From contig NZ_SLWS01000001.1 in the NCBI RefSeq assembly GCF_004345645.1, positions 1 to 64,000 on the forward strand: a stretch of 64,000 nucleotides of DNA, given 5' to 3'. The translations under genes were made by a program, and so were the position numbers. Positions 25,626 through 33,829 of the stretch are shown one piece after another; position 1 is the first letter of the stretch; every line of letters starts with the position of its first letter. The notes under the pieces were generated by a model, which was not told the DNA's origin, ran no database searches, and saw only the letters and a list, made by a program, of their open reading frames with translations. This DNA comes from Actinocrispum wychmicini. Lineage in GTDB: Bacteria; Actinomycetota; Actinomycetes; Mycobacteriales; Pseudonocardiaceae.

Positions 25626-25868
25626 ATGGACGACACACCGCGCCCGACCCCGGACACCGGGCCGGGCGACGAGTTGAAGTCGTGGATCGTTCAACTGGAC
25701 CGTTTGGTCGGTATGCCGAGCGGTCGGGAAATGGCCCGGCTGGCCGGCTTGTCCGGAACCAGGTTGCCGGCCTCGACTCTGAGTGACCTGCGGCGGCGAC
25801 GCGGCATACCTAGGGAGCCGGTCTGCGGATCGGTGTCGGCCGGGATCAGCAGGCCGACGTCGTCGTAG
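25626..25868 (+). CDS. Truncated HTH (XRE-like) protein N-terminus
   Basis: The ATG at 25626 follows a strong GAGGAGG. The 80-aa frame reads LKSWIVQLDRLVGMPSGREM, ARLAGLSGTRLPASTLSDL and RRRRGIPR, the helix-turn-helix pattern of actinomycete XRE-type proteins (x-x-x-A-R-x-x-G-x-x-x-S-T-L-S-D-x-x-x-x-R). After about residue 60 it enters the antisense of a MerR fragment and stops at 25868, so the remainder of the regulator appears to have been replaced. It may be a short repressor remnant. Confidence 0.45.
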   Translation: MDDTPRPTPDTGPGDELKSWIVQLDRLVGMPSGREMARLAGLSGTRLPASTLSDLRRRRGIPREPVCGSVSAGISRPTSS

Positions 25869-25924
25869 TGGCGCAGCGCGTGGATCGATAGTCTGGTGAG
25901 CCGGGCTGCTTCAGGTAATGCCAC
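25811..25924 (-). pseudogene. MerR-family regulator N-terminal remnant
   Basis: From a GTG at 25924 the minus strand reads ARLTRLSIHALRHYDDVGLL and IPADTDPQTG. This is the MerR HTH and first wing (L-T-R-L-S-x-x-A-L-R-H-Y-D-x-x-G-L-L-x-P-A), normally followed by G-Y-R-x-Y. The sequence then breaks at about 25811 into the antisense of the XRE-like fragment. The effector-binding part is missing. Confidence 0.7.
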
Positions 25925-25985
25925 GCGTCCGAGCTCTGGCTCAGCCCGCCAGGTTTCGCTGGCGTGAACCGGCGGGGCATCGTGA

Positions 25986-28900
25986 TCATCGTCCGGTGTG
26001 GACGTGGGCCGCCCAGTGGGCGGGGCGTCGGGGGTGGGTGTCGCGGTATCGGCGGACGGCGTGGTGGAGGGCGTGGGCAGCGCGGGTGGGGTCGGGCGGT
26101 GTGGTGCCGTCGTGGGTGAGGTGTTGGTATGTGTCGTGGGCGATTGTGGTGGCGGCGGTGTCGTCGATGGGCCAGAGGGTGCCGATGACGGCGCGGTATC
26201 CGGCGAGGTGGAAGGCGGTGGTGAGGTGGGTGGCCTCGTCGGCGTGTTGTGAGTTCGTGGCCGTGGTGCTGCACGCGGAGAGGTAGGCGAGTCGGGCGTT
26301 GGTGAGGTGCAGGGCGGTGATGTGGGCGAGGGTGAGCGGGCTGGTGTGATGGTCGTGCAGGACCAGCCTGCTGGTGGTGGGGTCGGTGTAGTCGGCGTGG
26401 CCGTGGCAGGCGAAGTGGGCGATGGCGTGGTGTGGCAGGGCGTCCAGGACGGCGTCGCGGGTGGTGGTGTGGCCTGCCGGGGGCAGGATGGTGGCGGCGG
26501 GGATGAGACCGCGGAGGTGCTCGGCCTCGGTGGCCACGCCGGTGAGGTGGGGGGTGTCGGGCACGTCGGGGGCGGCTACGACCAGGGTGCGGGAGTCGGG
26601 TTCGACCGTGTTGTTGGTGGCGTGCAGGAGAGCGCGGGCGGTGGGTGTGTAGGAGGAGACGACGCGGTCCATGACCGTGTCCCCGCGGCCGGCTATGCCG
26701 AGGTCGGTGGTGTGGTGGCCCGCCGCGTGCAGGGGCAGGGCGGTGACCGCGCCGACGGGGCACCACCAGAGGCGGGGCCAGGGCTGGCCGTCGGCTGGTG
26801 GGTCGGTGAGGCCCAGGTGGTCGAGGACAGGGCCGGTGATCGTGTCCCACATCCACGCCAGGACATCCAAGACCCGCTGCTGAGCCTGCTGTGCGGTTGC
26901 CTCGTCCACCGGAGGTTCGACCTCCCGATCCGGGCGCCTGCCGGGGACGGTGGCGCGGAGTAGGGCGACGTGCCGGTCGACGGCGTCCTGGGTGAGGTCG
27001 GGTAGGGGGATGGCGGTGACGGGGTGGCCTGGATCGTCGCGGAGGACGAGGGCGTAGCCGGTCTGGTCATAGGCGACGACGTAGACCACGGGCCCTCGGG
27101 CGGCGGCCGCGCGGAGGTGTTCGACGGGTGGTGGGAGGAGGAAGTAGCGCAGCTCGTGGATGGCGCGGATGCGCTTGAGGAGCTGGTGCCACCGGTCGAT
27201 GACACGCTCCCGCGCCTGCATGTCGTGTTGGGTGGGATTTTCGACTTCGTGGTCGAGGGCGTCGAGCTGCTGCCGCAAGCGGGTGAACTCCTCGGCCAGG
27301 TCGGGCGCGTGCCTGCGGAGGGCGGACAGGTCGCTGCGGGTGTCGAGGGTGTCGGTGATCAGCAAACCCCGGCTCTGTTCGAGCAGTTCGACCGCACGCC
27401 GCGGGTTCCCGACGCCCAAGGCTGCGGTGGCGACGAGCGACGCCATTCCGCTCTGGCGGGTGACGCGGTGCTGCCGGTCGTTGCGGTGTAGCCGCCGCGG
27501 CGCGAGCAACCCCAGCATCGCGACCGCCTCTTCGGCCATGGACAAGGCATGCGCGGTGTTCCCGGTGAAGAGGTCCGCATGGGCTGCTCGCACGGCTGCC
27601 CGGATTCGGATATCCACCTGAGCTGTTCTGACAGCTTGCGCGCGCACGAAACACGTCCGGGACTCGTCGACCACGGCCCGTTGTCCGGTGTGCTGGTGTT
27701 TGAGCACCAGAGCGAGGCCGAGGTTGAACAGGTGTATGGCGCGGTGTGGGCTGTCGGCAGGGGTGGCCCGCACCGCGTGGTGGTGAGTGGCGACGGCCTC
27801 GTTCCCGGCGGACAGGTCTCCGGTCCGCTTGAACCTCGCCGTCAGGGCGTTGCCGAGGTTGGACAGGCAACAGCACAAGCCAGGATGGCCGGCGGGCAGA
27901 GTCCGCACAGCACGACGACCGGCATCAATGGCCTCCTCCAAGGAGGCCAAGTCACCGGTCGCCTCGTACAAACACAGCAGCGCGGGACTGAGCAGACTTG
28001 GTTGGCTGCCGGGGCGGAGGACGTCCACGGCCTCGTTGAGGTCCGCGATGTCGCCGGTGCGGTCGAACCTCATTCGGAGGGTGGCGGCGAGAGTGGACAG
28101 GAAAGGGTGAGAGTCGGCGGGGCCGTTGCGGATTGCTCGTTCAGCACGACGACTGGCATCAACAGCCTCCTCCAAAGAGGCCAGATCCCCGGTCTGCTCG
28201 AACCTCACCCGCAGGACGTCGCCGAGGTTGCACAGGCGCCAGCCGAGCTCAGGGTGATCGGCCGGGGTTGCCCGCAGCGCACGACGGCCTGCATCGACGG
28301 CGTCCTCCAAGGCGGTCAGGTCACCGGTCCGCTCGAACCTGTCCCGCAAGGCGGAGGCGAGGGCGGACAGGCGTCTGCTGAAGCCGGGATCGTGGGTGGG
28401 AGTGTTCTGCACCGCGAAACGGCCAGCATCAATGGCTGCCTCCAAGGCGGTCAGGTCACCGGTCCACTCGAACCTCCGCTGCAAAGCGTCAGCGAGGTTG
28501 GCCGGGCCCGCGCCACCATCGCGATAGTGGGCGGGGATGACCGTCACCGCGAGGTGGAGGACGTCAACGGCCTCGTCGAGAACGGCCAGATCTCCGGTCT
28601 GCTCGAACTTCAACCTCAGGGCGTTGCCGAGGTTGGACAGAAGTCCGCCGAGGTCGGGAGCGTTGGCGGGAGTGTCCCGCACCGCGCGGCGGAGAACGCC
28701 GATCGCCTCGTCCAAGTCGTCCTGCTCCACGTCCCGCCCCGACTCGTTGCGCACCACGATGCTCAGGGTGGACAGGGGTTCCTCGAGGTCCGGGTAGTTG
28801 GCGAGATACACCTGCACCGCGCGGCGACAGAGATCCACGGCCTCGTCCAACACGGCCGAGCCACCGGTCAACTCGACCCTCCTCTGCAAGATGACGCCGA

Positions 28901-29564
28901 GGTTGGCCAACCTCGCGACGAAGTCGGGGTGGTCGCTGGGGGTCGCCCGTAGCGCACGACGACTGGCATCAATGGCCTCGTCCAGGGCAGCCGGGTTCCC
29001 GGTTCGCTCGCACCTGCTCTGCACGGCGCAGCCGAGGGCGGACAACAAGGCCACGAAGTCTGGGTGACCAGTGTCGATCGTCCGCACGGCGTGGCGGAGA
29101 ACACCGATGGCTTCGTCCAAGGCGGCTAAGTCCGCGGTCCGCTGGTAGATCTCAAGGAGCCCGACCGCATGGTTCTTGAGCTGGCTCTCGTCGATCAGCG
29201 TGGAATGTCGGACGGCCACCAGGGCCGTGACCTCGGGTCTCGTGGCGGCGACGGCCGTCAACAGATCCATGGCGCGGTCCCGGTCGAGGTGGCCCTGCCC
29301 GGCGGGAAGAGCTTGGTAGCGGCGCCAGTGCAATGAGCCCAACAGGAATCGGGCGTCCAGGTCGTGCTCCAGATCGGGTGTGGCCGTCCTGGCCACCTCC
29401 ATCGCCAAGGCGGTGAACTCCTCGGCGAGTACGCGGCCGGGATCCCCATCCTTGCCGACGTCGACCAGGGCATGGCGGAGCGCCTCCTGTGCCCGCTCGC
29501 GGTCCCCCGCACGTCCCGCTGCCGCCACCCCGTCCCTCCGCGTGAATGCCGATCGTGTTCGCAT
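25986..29564 (-). CDS. Large TPR-CHAT (caspase-like) protein
   Basis: With the ATG at 29564 the protein has 1192 residues; a longer frame to 29951 adds a low-quality extension. Residues of about 130-700 consist of a dozen degenerate repeats of roughly 45-50 residues, such as LDEAIDASRRALRATPSDHP and LANLGVILQRRVELTG, the Sel1/TPR type found in actinobacterial CHAT proteins. The C-terminal CHAT domain (about 930-1190) has the catalytic His in IAHFACHGHADY (about His1054) and the Cys in LAYLSACSTT (about Cys1098), and ends with HPRRPAHWAAHVHTG. CHAT domains are caspase-fold proteases; the repeats probably sense a ligand or target. No associated gene is next to it, unlike gasdermin- or Cas7-11-linked CHAT proteases. 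Both catalytic residues are intact, so activity is plausible. Confidence 0.9.
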   Translation of the reverse strand: MRTRSAFTRRDGVAAAGRAGDRERAQEALRHALVDVGKDGDPGRVLAEEFTALAMEVARTATPDLEHDLDARFLLGSLHWRRYQALPAGQGHLDRDRAMDLLTAVAATRPEVTALVAVRHSTLIDESQLKNHAVGLLEIYQRTADLAALDEAIGVLRHAVRTIDTGHPDFVALLSALGCAVQSRCERTGNPAALDEAIDASRRALRATPSDHPDFVARLANLGVILQRRVELTGGSAVLDEAVDLCRRAVQVYLANYPDLEEPLSTLSIVVRNESGRDVEQDDLDEAIGVLRRAVRDTPANAPDLGGLLSNLGNALRLKFEQTGDLAVLDEAVDVLHLAVTVIPAHYRDGGAGPANLADALQRRFEWTGDLTALEAAIDAGRFAVQNTPTHDPGFSRRLSALASALRDRFERTGDLTALEDAVDAGRRALRATPADHPELGWRLCNLGDVLRVRFEQTGDLASLEEAVDASRRAERAIRNGPADSHPFLSTLAATLRMRFDRTGDIADLNEAVDVLRPGSQPSLLSPALLCLYEATGDLASLEEAIDAGRRAVRTLPAGHPGLCCCLSNLGNALTARFKRTGDLSAGNEAVATHHHAVRATPADSPHRAIHLFNLGLALVLKHQHTGQRAVVDESRTCFVRAQAVRTAQVDIRIRAAVRAAHADLFTGNTAHALSMAEEAVAMLGLLAPRRLHRNDRQHRVTRQSGMASLVATAALGVGNPRRAVELLEQSRGLLITDTLDTRSDLSALRRHAPDLAEEFTRLRQQLDALDHEVENPTQHDMQARERVIDRWHQLLKRIRAIHELRYFLLPPPVEHLRAAAARGPVVYVVAYDQTGYALVLRDDPGHPVTAIPLPDLTQDAVDRHVALLRATVPGRRPDREVEPPVDEATAQQAQQRVLDVLAWMWDTITGPVLDHLGLTDPPADGQPWPRLWWCPVGAVTALPLHAAGHHTTDLGIAGRGDTVMDRVVSSYTPTARALLHATNNTVEPDSRTLVVAAPDVPDTPHLTGVATEAEHLRGLIPAATILPPAGHTTTRDAVLDALPHHAIAHFACHGHADYTDPTTSRLVLHDHHTSPLTLAHITALHLTNARLAYLSACSTTATNSQHADEATHLTTAFHLAGYRAVIGTLWPIDDTAATTIAHDTYQHLTHDGTTPPDPTRAAHALHHAVRRYRDTHPRRPAHWAAHVHTGR

Positions 29565-30129
29565 GACACCCCCGCCACCCCGTCCTGACGGACGGCGGGG
29601 ACAGGCGCGGGACGGACCACCACCACGTGACACGCGTAAACACACCTGACGCAGAAGATTCCTCCTGCCCCAACTCGTCGGTATCGAAAGGCCAGCGGCA
29701 CTTACGCGGAGAGTCCCACTCCGCAACGAGAGACACCCGATAACCCAGCCATGGTTCCCGGAATCCGTCCCTCCCGAGCCGACCGCAGCGCAACCTGCTC
29801 GACCACGCCGAACGCTGTCCCACCGCGCCACGCTGAGGACATCTGCTCGGTGACAATTCTGGCGATCACACGATTTCGGTCGACAGTCCTTCCACGGACT
29901 TCGTCCCGAAGTTCCTGTACGAGGGCCACGTGTCGAAACCCTTGAACACAATTCTCCGAACGCACACTCTTCGGCAGTTGAGTGCGTTGGGCGAACTACC
30001 GATCAGCGGCATGGCTCTCGATCCGCGTGAGGTGAAGGATCCGCGTTCTGCCCGTTGGTAGCGAAGTCTAGATGTCCCGCGTTGCGGAACGGTCCTCCAG
30101 TGAGCTTCACCGGGCTGACGGCGCACGTC
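29565..30129. other. Intergenic, no recognised gene
   Basis: About 565 bp upstream of the CHAT gene. Frames are open on both strands but lack motifs or start signals. It should include the CHAT promoter. Confidence 0.4.
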
Positions 30130-30666
30130 TCAGCGCGGGTCGAGCTCGACCCGGTGCTCCGTGAGCATGTCCAGGAGATACTCCCGGGTGATCGCCGGAT
30201 GCAGGTTGTGCCGATCGTAGCCGGCGACGAGGTGCTCGCGGGCGACGGCCGAATCGTGCCACCCCAGTCGAAACGGAGCCTGCGCGCCGAACCCTCCGCG
30301 GAGGCAGTCGTGCACGGCGTCGAGGTTCCAGTCGAAGTCGACCGCGATCTTGGCCGTCCCGGACCCGGACACCACACGATCTTCGGCGCCCACCGTCCAG
30401 GTCTGACCGGGGGCGACGTCGAACTGTGGCATGTAGAACCGACGTCCGCCGGTGTCGAATGCCCAGCTGATTCCTGGCAGGTCCCCGATGGGGTCCCGCG
30501 TCACCCAGCCCCCGTCAAGCGAGCCCCAGCCACTCAAGGTGCTGGCGAGAATCGGGTTGGCACACATGTTGATCGGCGAGGAGGCATTGCCAGGGGAACT
30601 GGGAACCAGTACCCATCCGGCCACGAGCACGATGGAGGGTAATACTGTTTTTATTGACCGAAGCAC
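30130..30666 (-). CDS. Secreted hypothetical protein, 178 aa
   Basis: The N-terminus MLRSIKTVLPSIVLVAGWVL is a Sec signal peptide, with cleavage likely near PGNAS. The mature protein is Trp- and Gly-rich at first (ASTLSGWGSLDGGWVTRD, then PQFDVAPGQTWTVGAEDRVV), which looks like a small beta-sandwich. It continues with a helical tail (HLVAGYDRHNLHPAITREYL). The two cysteines (N-M-C-A-N and H-D-C-L-R-G) may pair. I do not recognise the family, and it is not linked to neighbours. Confidence 0.6.
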   Translation of the reverse strand: MLRSIKTVLPSIVLVAGWVLVPSSPGNASSPINMCANPILASTLSGWGSLDGGWVTRDPIGDLPGISWAFDTGGRRFYMPQFDVAPGQTWTVGAEDRVVSGSGTAKIAVDFDWNLDAVHDCLRGGFGAQAPFRLGWHDSAVAREHLVAGYDRHNLHPAITREYLLDMLTEHRVELDPR

Positions 30667-30919
30667 GACCTTGTTCCGTTCAGTCGGGTCCTATCTGGGC
30701 ATGCCGTTCCGCCTGAATCCCGCTAAGGGCAATTACTGCGTTATCTTCATCCGCAGTCAGCGGTTTGGCGCCACATCACCGCCAGTCTCCTCCACATTCG
30801 AAGTTGTCGCGCCGGAATGACACCACCGTGGGGATGCCCTGGTCGCCATTGACCGCACGGAGGAAATTTCTACAAAGTCGCCGCGCCGAGCATTCACCGC
30901 CACGAATGATTTCAAGCGG

Positions 30920-31147
30920 TCACTGCTTACTCGTCGTACTGGCGCTGTCCGCGCGCTTCTCGTCAGGTGTTTCGGTGTTCGCATGCTCGATTACCTTGTT
31001 GTTCGAGCCGCGGAGGCCGCGGGCAAGCTCGGCGAGCGCGCGGATGATGACGGCTCGCTCAGCAGGGGTACTTCCTCGTAAGGCCACCATGAGCGTGATC
31101 AGGAAGCCCAGGACCACAACAGCCGCGATCCAGATGAAGACAGTCAT
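30920..31147 (-). CDS. Small single-pass membrane protein, 75 aa
   Basis: I choose the ATG at 31147, giving MTVFIWIAAVVVLGFLITLM as an N-terminal transmembrane segment, followed by a basic amphipathic helix (STPAERAVIIRALAELARGL) and a charged tail. The longer frame from 31210 adds a polar stretch before the helix and is less likely. Function is unknown. Confidence 0.5.
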   Translation of the reverse strand: MTVFIWIAAVVVLGFLITLMVALRGSTPAERAVIIRALAELARGLRGSNNKVIEHANTETPDEKRADSASTTSKQ

Positions 31148-31972
31148 GTCCCGCGTCTTCCTTCCATGAGTCGGCGCACCTCGCGATAGCTGAGCGAGTG
31201 TCATCAGCAAAGCACGGATTCGCGCGGGCTACAAATCTCGACTTTCTGGCGACTGGTTCGATGGCACACTGAACGCCTCCCAAGCTATCTAGCCGCGAAT
31301 ACACTGCGCAGAAGCATGGTTCGGCTGATCTTGACTTTCCGGAAAGTCGGAACATCCTAGACTTTCTGGAAAGTGCTAGTCCGTCGACTCGATAATCGAA
31401 TCGCCCGACCGCGAGCTCGACCTCCCAGCGGCCCACTTCCAACCGGCTGACGACACCTGTTCGGGTTCGCGGGCACCAGATGCTCCGCAGCGCGGCCTAG
31501 CAGGGAGATGGGCAGCCCTACGGTTCACACAACCAACTCATGGACCATCAACCGACTAGCCGCAGTGGAAGTCCATGCCGCAAGGTCGAGCAAAGACCCA
31601 GGTAGACGGCCCGTTGACGCCCTCTCCATCCAACTTGGACAGTACGCGGCGGCAAACCTATGACCAACGCATTCTCCGGACTCTACGGTCGAGTAGCAAC
31701 CGCTCCCGCGCCAGCGACACCCACCGAACCCAGATTCCCCGCAGCCCACAAGGCGGACACTTCATCACCCGTGACCAGCACAAATAGGCTGAAGACGTCT
31801 AACTGGGAGCGCTCAACCTAGACGGAGTTTGCCGCTCCCGAAGCAGTCCACCGGACACCCGTGCGGAACGTCGCGGGCAACCGCCGGGCAACCATGCAGA
31901 AACACGAACAAGCACTCGCGTGTGAAAAGCCGGTAAAAACCCCAGTTCAACCGAGGTCTTCACCGTCCACTA
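31148..31972. other. Gene-free region between the island and tRNA-Thr
   Basis: About 820 bp without a convincing gene. It contains the paired palindromes described at 31333-31374 and ends at the 3' end of the tRNA-Thr gene. No direct repeat of the tRNA 3' end is seen here that would mark an attachment site. Confidence 0.5.
31333..31374. repeat. Two tandem palindromes, candidate operator
   Basis: GACTTTCCGGAAAGTC at 31333-31348 is a perfect 16-bp palindrome. ACTTTCTGGAAAGT at 31361-31374 matches its core with one mismatch. The centres are 27 bp apart. A third half-site-like GACTTTCTGG occurs near 31240. This is what a dimeric repressor with cooperative binding would use, but no adjacent gene is obvious. 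Confidence 0.6.
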
Positions 31973-32049
31973 TGGAGCCGCCTAAGGGAATCGAACCCTT
32001 GACCTACGCATTACGAGTGCGTTGCTCTGGCCGACTGAGCTAAGGCGGC
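31973..32049 (-). tRNA. tRNA-Thr (anticodon CGT), CCA encoded
   Basis: On the minus strand the acceptor stem GCCGCCT pairs with AGGCGGC. The D-arm has GCTC-AGTCGGCC-AGAGC, the anticodon stem ACGCA/TGCGT flanks the loop CTCGTAA with anticodon CGT (Thr, reading ACG), and the T-arm is AAGGG-TTCGATT-CCCTT. The discriminator T is followed by an encoded CCA. Its 3' end faces the accessory region, so it is a candidate integration site. Confidence 0.95.
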
Positions 32050-32179
32050 GTGACCTCGTCCAGTGTAGCGGGCTGGGGCGAACGGGTTTGCACCACCCGG
32101 ATGGGTGAGGGGCCGGGCGTCACCCGGGACTGGGCTGATCGTTGGTACGGGTGACGCCAGTTGTAGGAGGACCTTCCCT

Positions 32180-33829
32180 ATGCGCCGAGTCATGGCTTTG
32201 CCGTTGACGATCGCCGTGCTTGCGCTTTGCGCTGCCCCTGCCGCGGCTCAGCCTTCCACGACGCCGATTCCGCCGCCACGCGACCCGAACGCCCCGCCCG
32301 CGTCGGCGCCGAACGGGCCGCAGCCGCTGGGGCACGCCATCGGGGACGCCGGGACCGGGTTGTCGATCGTTCGGTTGTTGCCGGCGTCGGCGCCGACGAA
32401 CACGATCCTGCCGGGGTACTCCGACCAGCTGCCCAAGCAGTCCGCGCTCGAGGTGGGGTTCGGGTTGGCGAGCGCGCAGGTCAACTCCGAGTCGTACCTC
32501 AGCTATGAGCACTCGGTGGCGCAGGCGTCGCCGGGTGGGGTCGCGGTTCAGGGGGCCAGCCCGCAGTCGCCCGGCACAGTGGCCCAGACGGCCCCGCCGG
32601 ACAACGAGCAGCCCACGACGTTCGGTCTCAACCCGCCGTCCACCCCGCTCGACGCCTTGGTCAAGGTCGGCCTGTTGAACGGCAGCGCGCACGCACGTTG
32701 GAGCGACACGTTGGGGCCGTGCGTGACCCCGTTGTCGGACGCGAGCCAGTCCATCGCGAGTCTCAGCCTGCTCAACGCCATTCCCACGCTGCCCGGGATC
32801 ACGGACCTGTCCGGCAAGCTCACCGACTCGAAGCTCAACCCCGACCAGCTGCAGGCGTTGACCGACCAGCTGAAGGCCCTGCCCGGCCCGTTGGCGCAGC
32901 TCGGCGGCCTGCTGCCGGGGCCGTCCGGCGGCGGCACCGGGTCGTTGATCAGCCTGCCGAACACGCTGTCCACGCGGTCGACCGTGCAACTGGTGGACAT
33001 GCCCGGCACGAGCAACAAGGCCGTGCAGTCGACGTCGACGTTGCAGGTCGCGAGCCTGAACCTGCTCGCCGGCACGCCGTTCGCGCTGTCCCTGAACGTG
33101 GTGAGTCAGCCCACGTTGCAGGTCACGTCGACCGGTGACGCCAAGACGTCGACGGTGAAGTACACCGCACCTGTGCTGAGCGTGAAGCAGGGCGACAAGG
33201 TCCTGTTCACGTTGGACGCCGCGCACCCCACGTTCGACGTGCCGATCGGCATCCCGCTGCCGGGACTGAGCAGCCAGCTGCCGGACAACCTGAAGAACCT
33301 GCCGCTGATCGGCGACCTGATGAACGTCCTGCCGAAGGGCTCGCCGCTCGCGTCGAACGCGAACCAGTTGGGCCAGCTCAAGCTGGACATCGGCGTGCTG
33401 CGGCTGACCATCGCGGGCCTGCAGCAGAAGGCGCAGGACACGACGGAACCGTTCAAGGGCCACCAGCTCGCGGCCAGCGCCCGCATGCTCGACCTGCAGG
33501 TCCTGCCGACGCAGGCGTTGGGTCTGCCGGGCCTGCCGTCGTCACTCGCCGAGGTGTCCATGGGTGAGCAGGTCGCCCGAGCCGCGGCGCCCACCGGCGG
33601 CGTGGTGTGCGGAACGGCCGGGGCGCCCGCGCCTGGGCCTGGTCCGGCCCCGCAGGCCAGTGGGCCGAAGTTGGCGTACACCAGCGCGTACCAGGCCATT
33701 CCGATGTTCTGGACGGGCGCGGCGATGCTGCTGGTGGGTGTCGTGATCGTCGCCGGGCTGCCCGCGAACCGGCTGCGTCGGCTGGTTGCGGCAGGACCCG
33801 CCGACCAGGACGACGACGATCAGCCGTAG
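32180..33829 (+). CDS. Exported wall-associated protein with C-terminal membrane anchor
   Basis: I start at the ATG at 32180 because GGAGGA lies just upstream and because it gives a clean signal peptide (MRRVMALPLTIAVLALCAAP, cleaved near AAAQP). The 549-aa product has a Pro-rich segment, a long Ser/Thr/Leu-rich beta region with the paired cysteines T-L-G-P-C-V-T and V-V-C-G-T, a Pro/Gly linker, one transmembrane helix (MFWTGAAMLLVGVVIVAGL) and a short acidic tail. This topology is seen in conserved actinobacterial surface proteins next to holB. Catalytic motifs are absent. Its 3' end overlaps holB by 10 bp tail to tail. Confidence 0.75.
   Translation: MRRVMALPLTIAVLALCAAPAAAQPSTTPIPPPRDPNAPPASAPNGPQPLGHAIGDAGTGLSIVRLLPASAPTNTILPGYSDQLPKQSALEVGFGLASAQVNSESYLSYEHSVAQASPGGVAVQGASPQSPGTVAQTAPPDNEQPTTFGLNPPSTPLDALVKVGLLNGSAHARWSDTLGPCVTPLSDASQSIASLSLLNAIPTLPGITDLSGKLTDSKLNPDQLQALTDQLKALPGPLAQLGGLLPGPSGGGTGSLISLPNTLSTRSTVQLVDMPGTSNKAVQSTSTLQVASLNLLAGTPFALSLNVVSQPTLQVTSTGDAKTSTVKYTAPVLSVKQGDKVLFTLDAAHPTFDVPIGIPLPGLSSQLPDNLKNLPLIGDLMNVLPKGSPLASNANQLGQLKLDIGVLRLTIAGLQQKAQDTTEPFKGHQLAASARMLDLQVLPTQALGLPGLPSSLAEVSMGEQVARAAAPTGGVVCGTAGAPAPGPGPAPQASGPKLAYTSAYQAIPMFWTGAAMLLVGVVIVAGLPANRLRRLVAAGPADQDDDDQP

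Noticed and set aside
27549..28952. Repeat-rich 467-codon plus-strand frame
   Set aside because: It mirrors the TPR repeats of the CHAT protein on the minus strand and has no independent motif.
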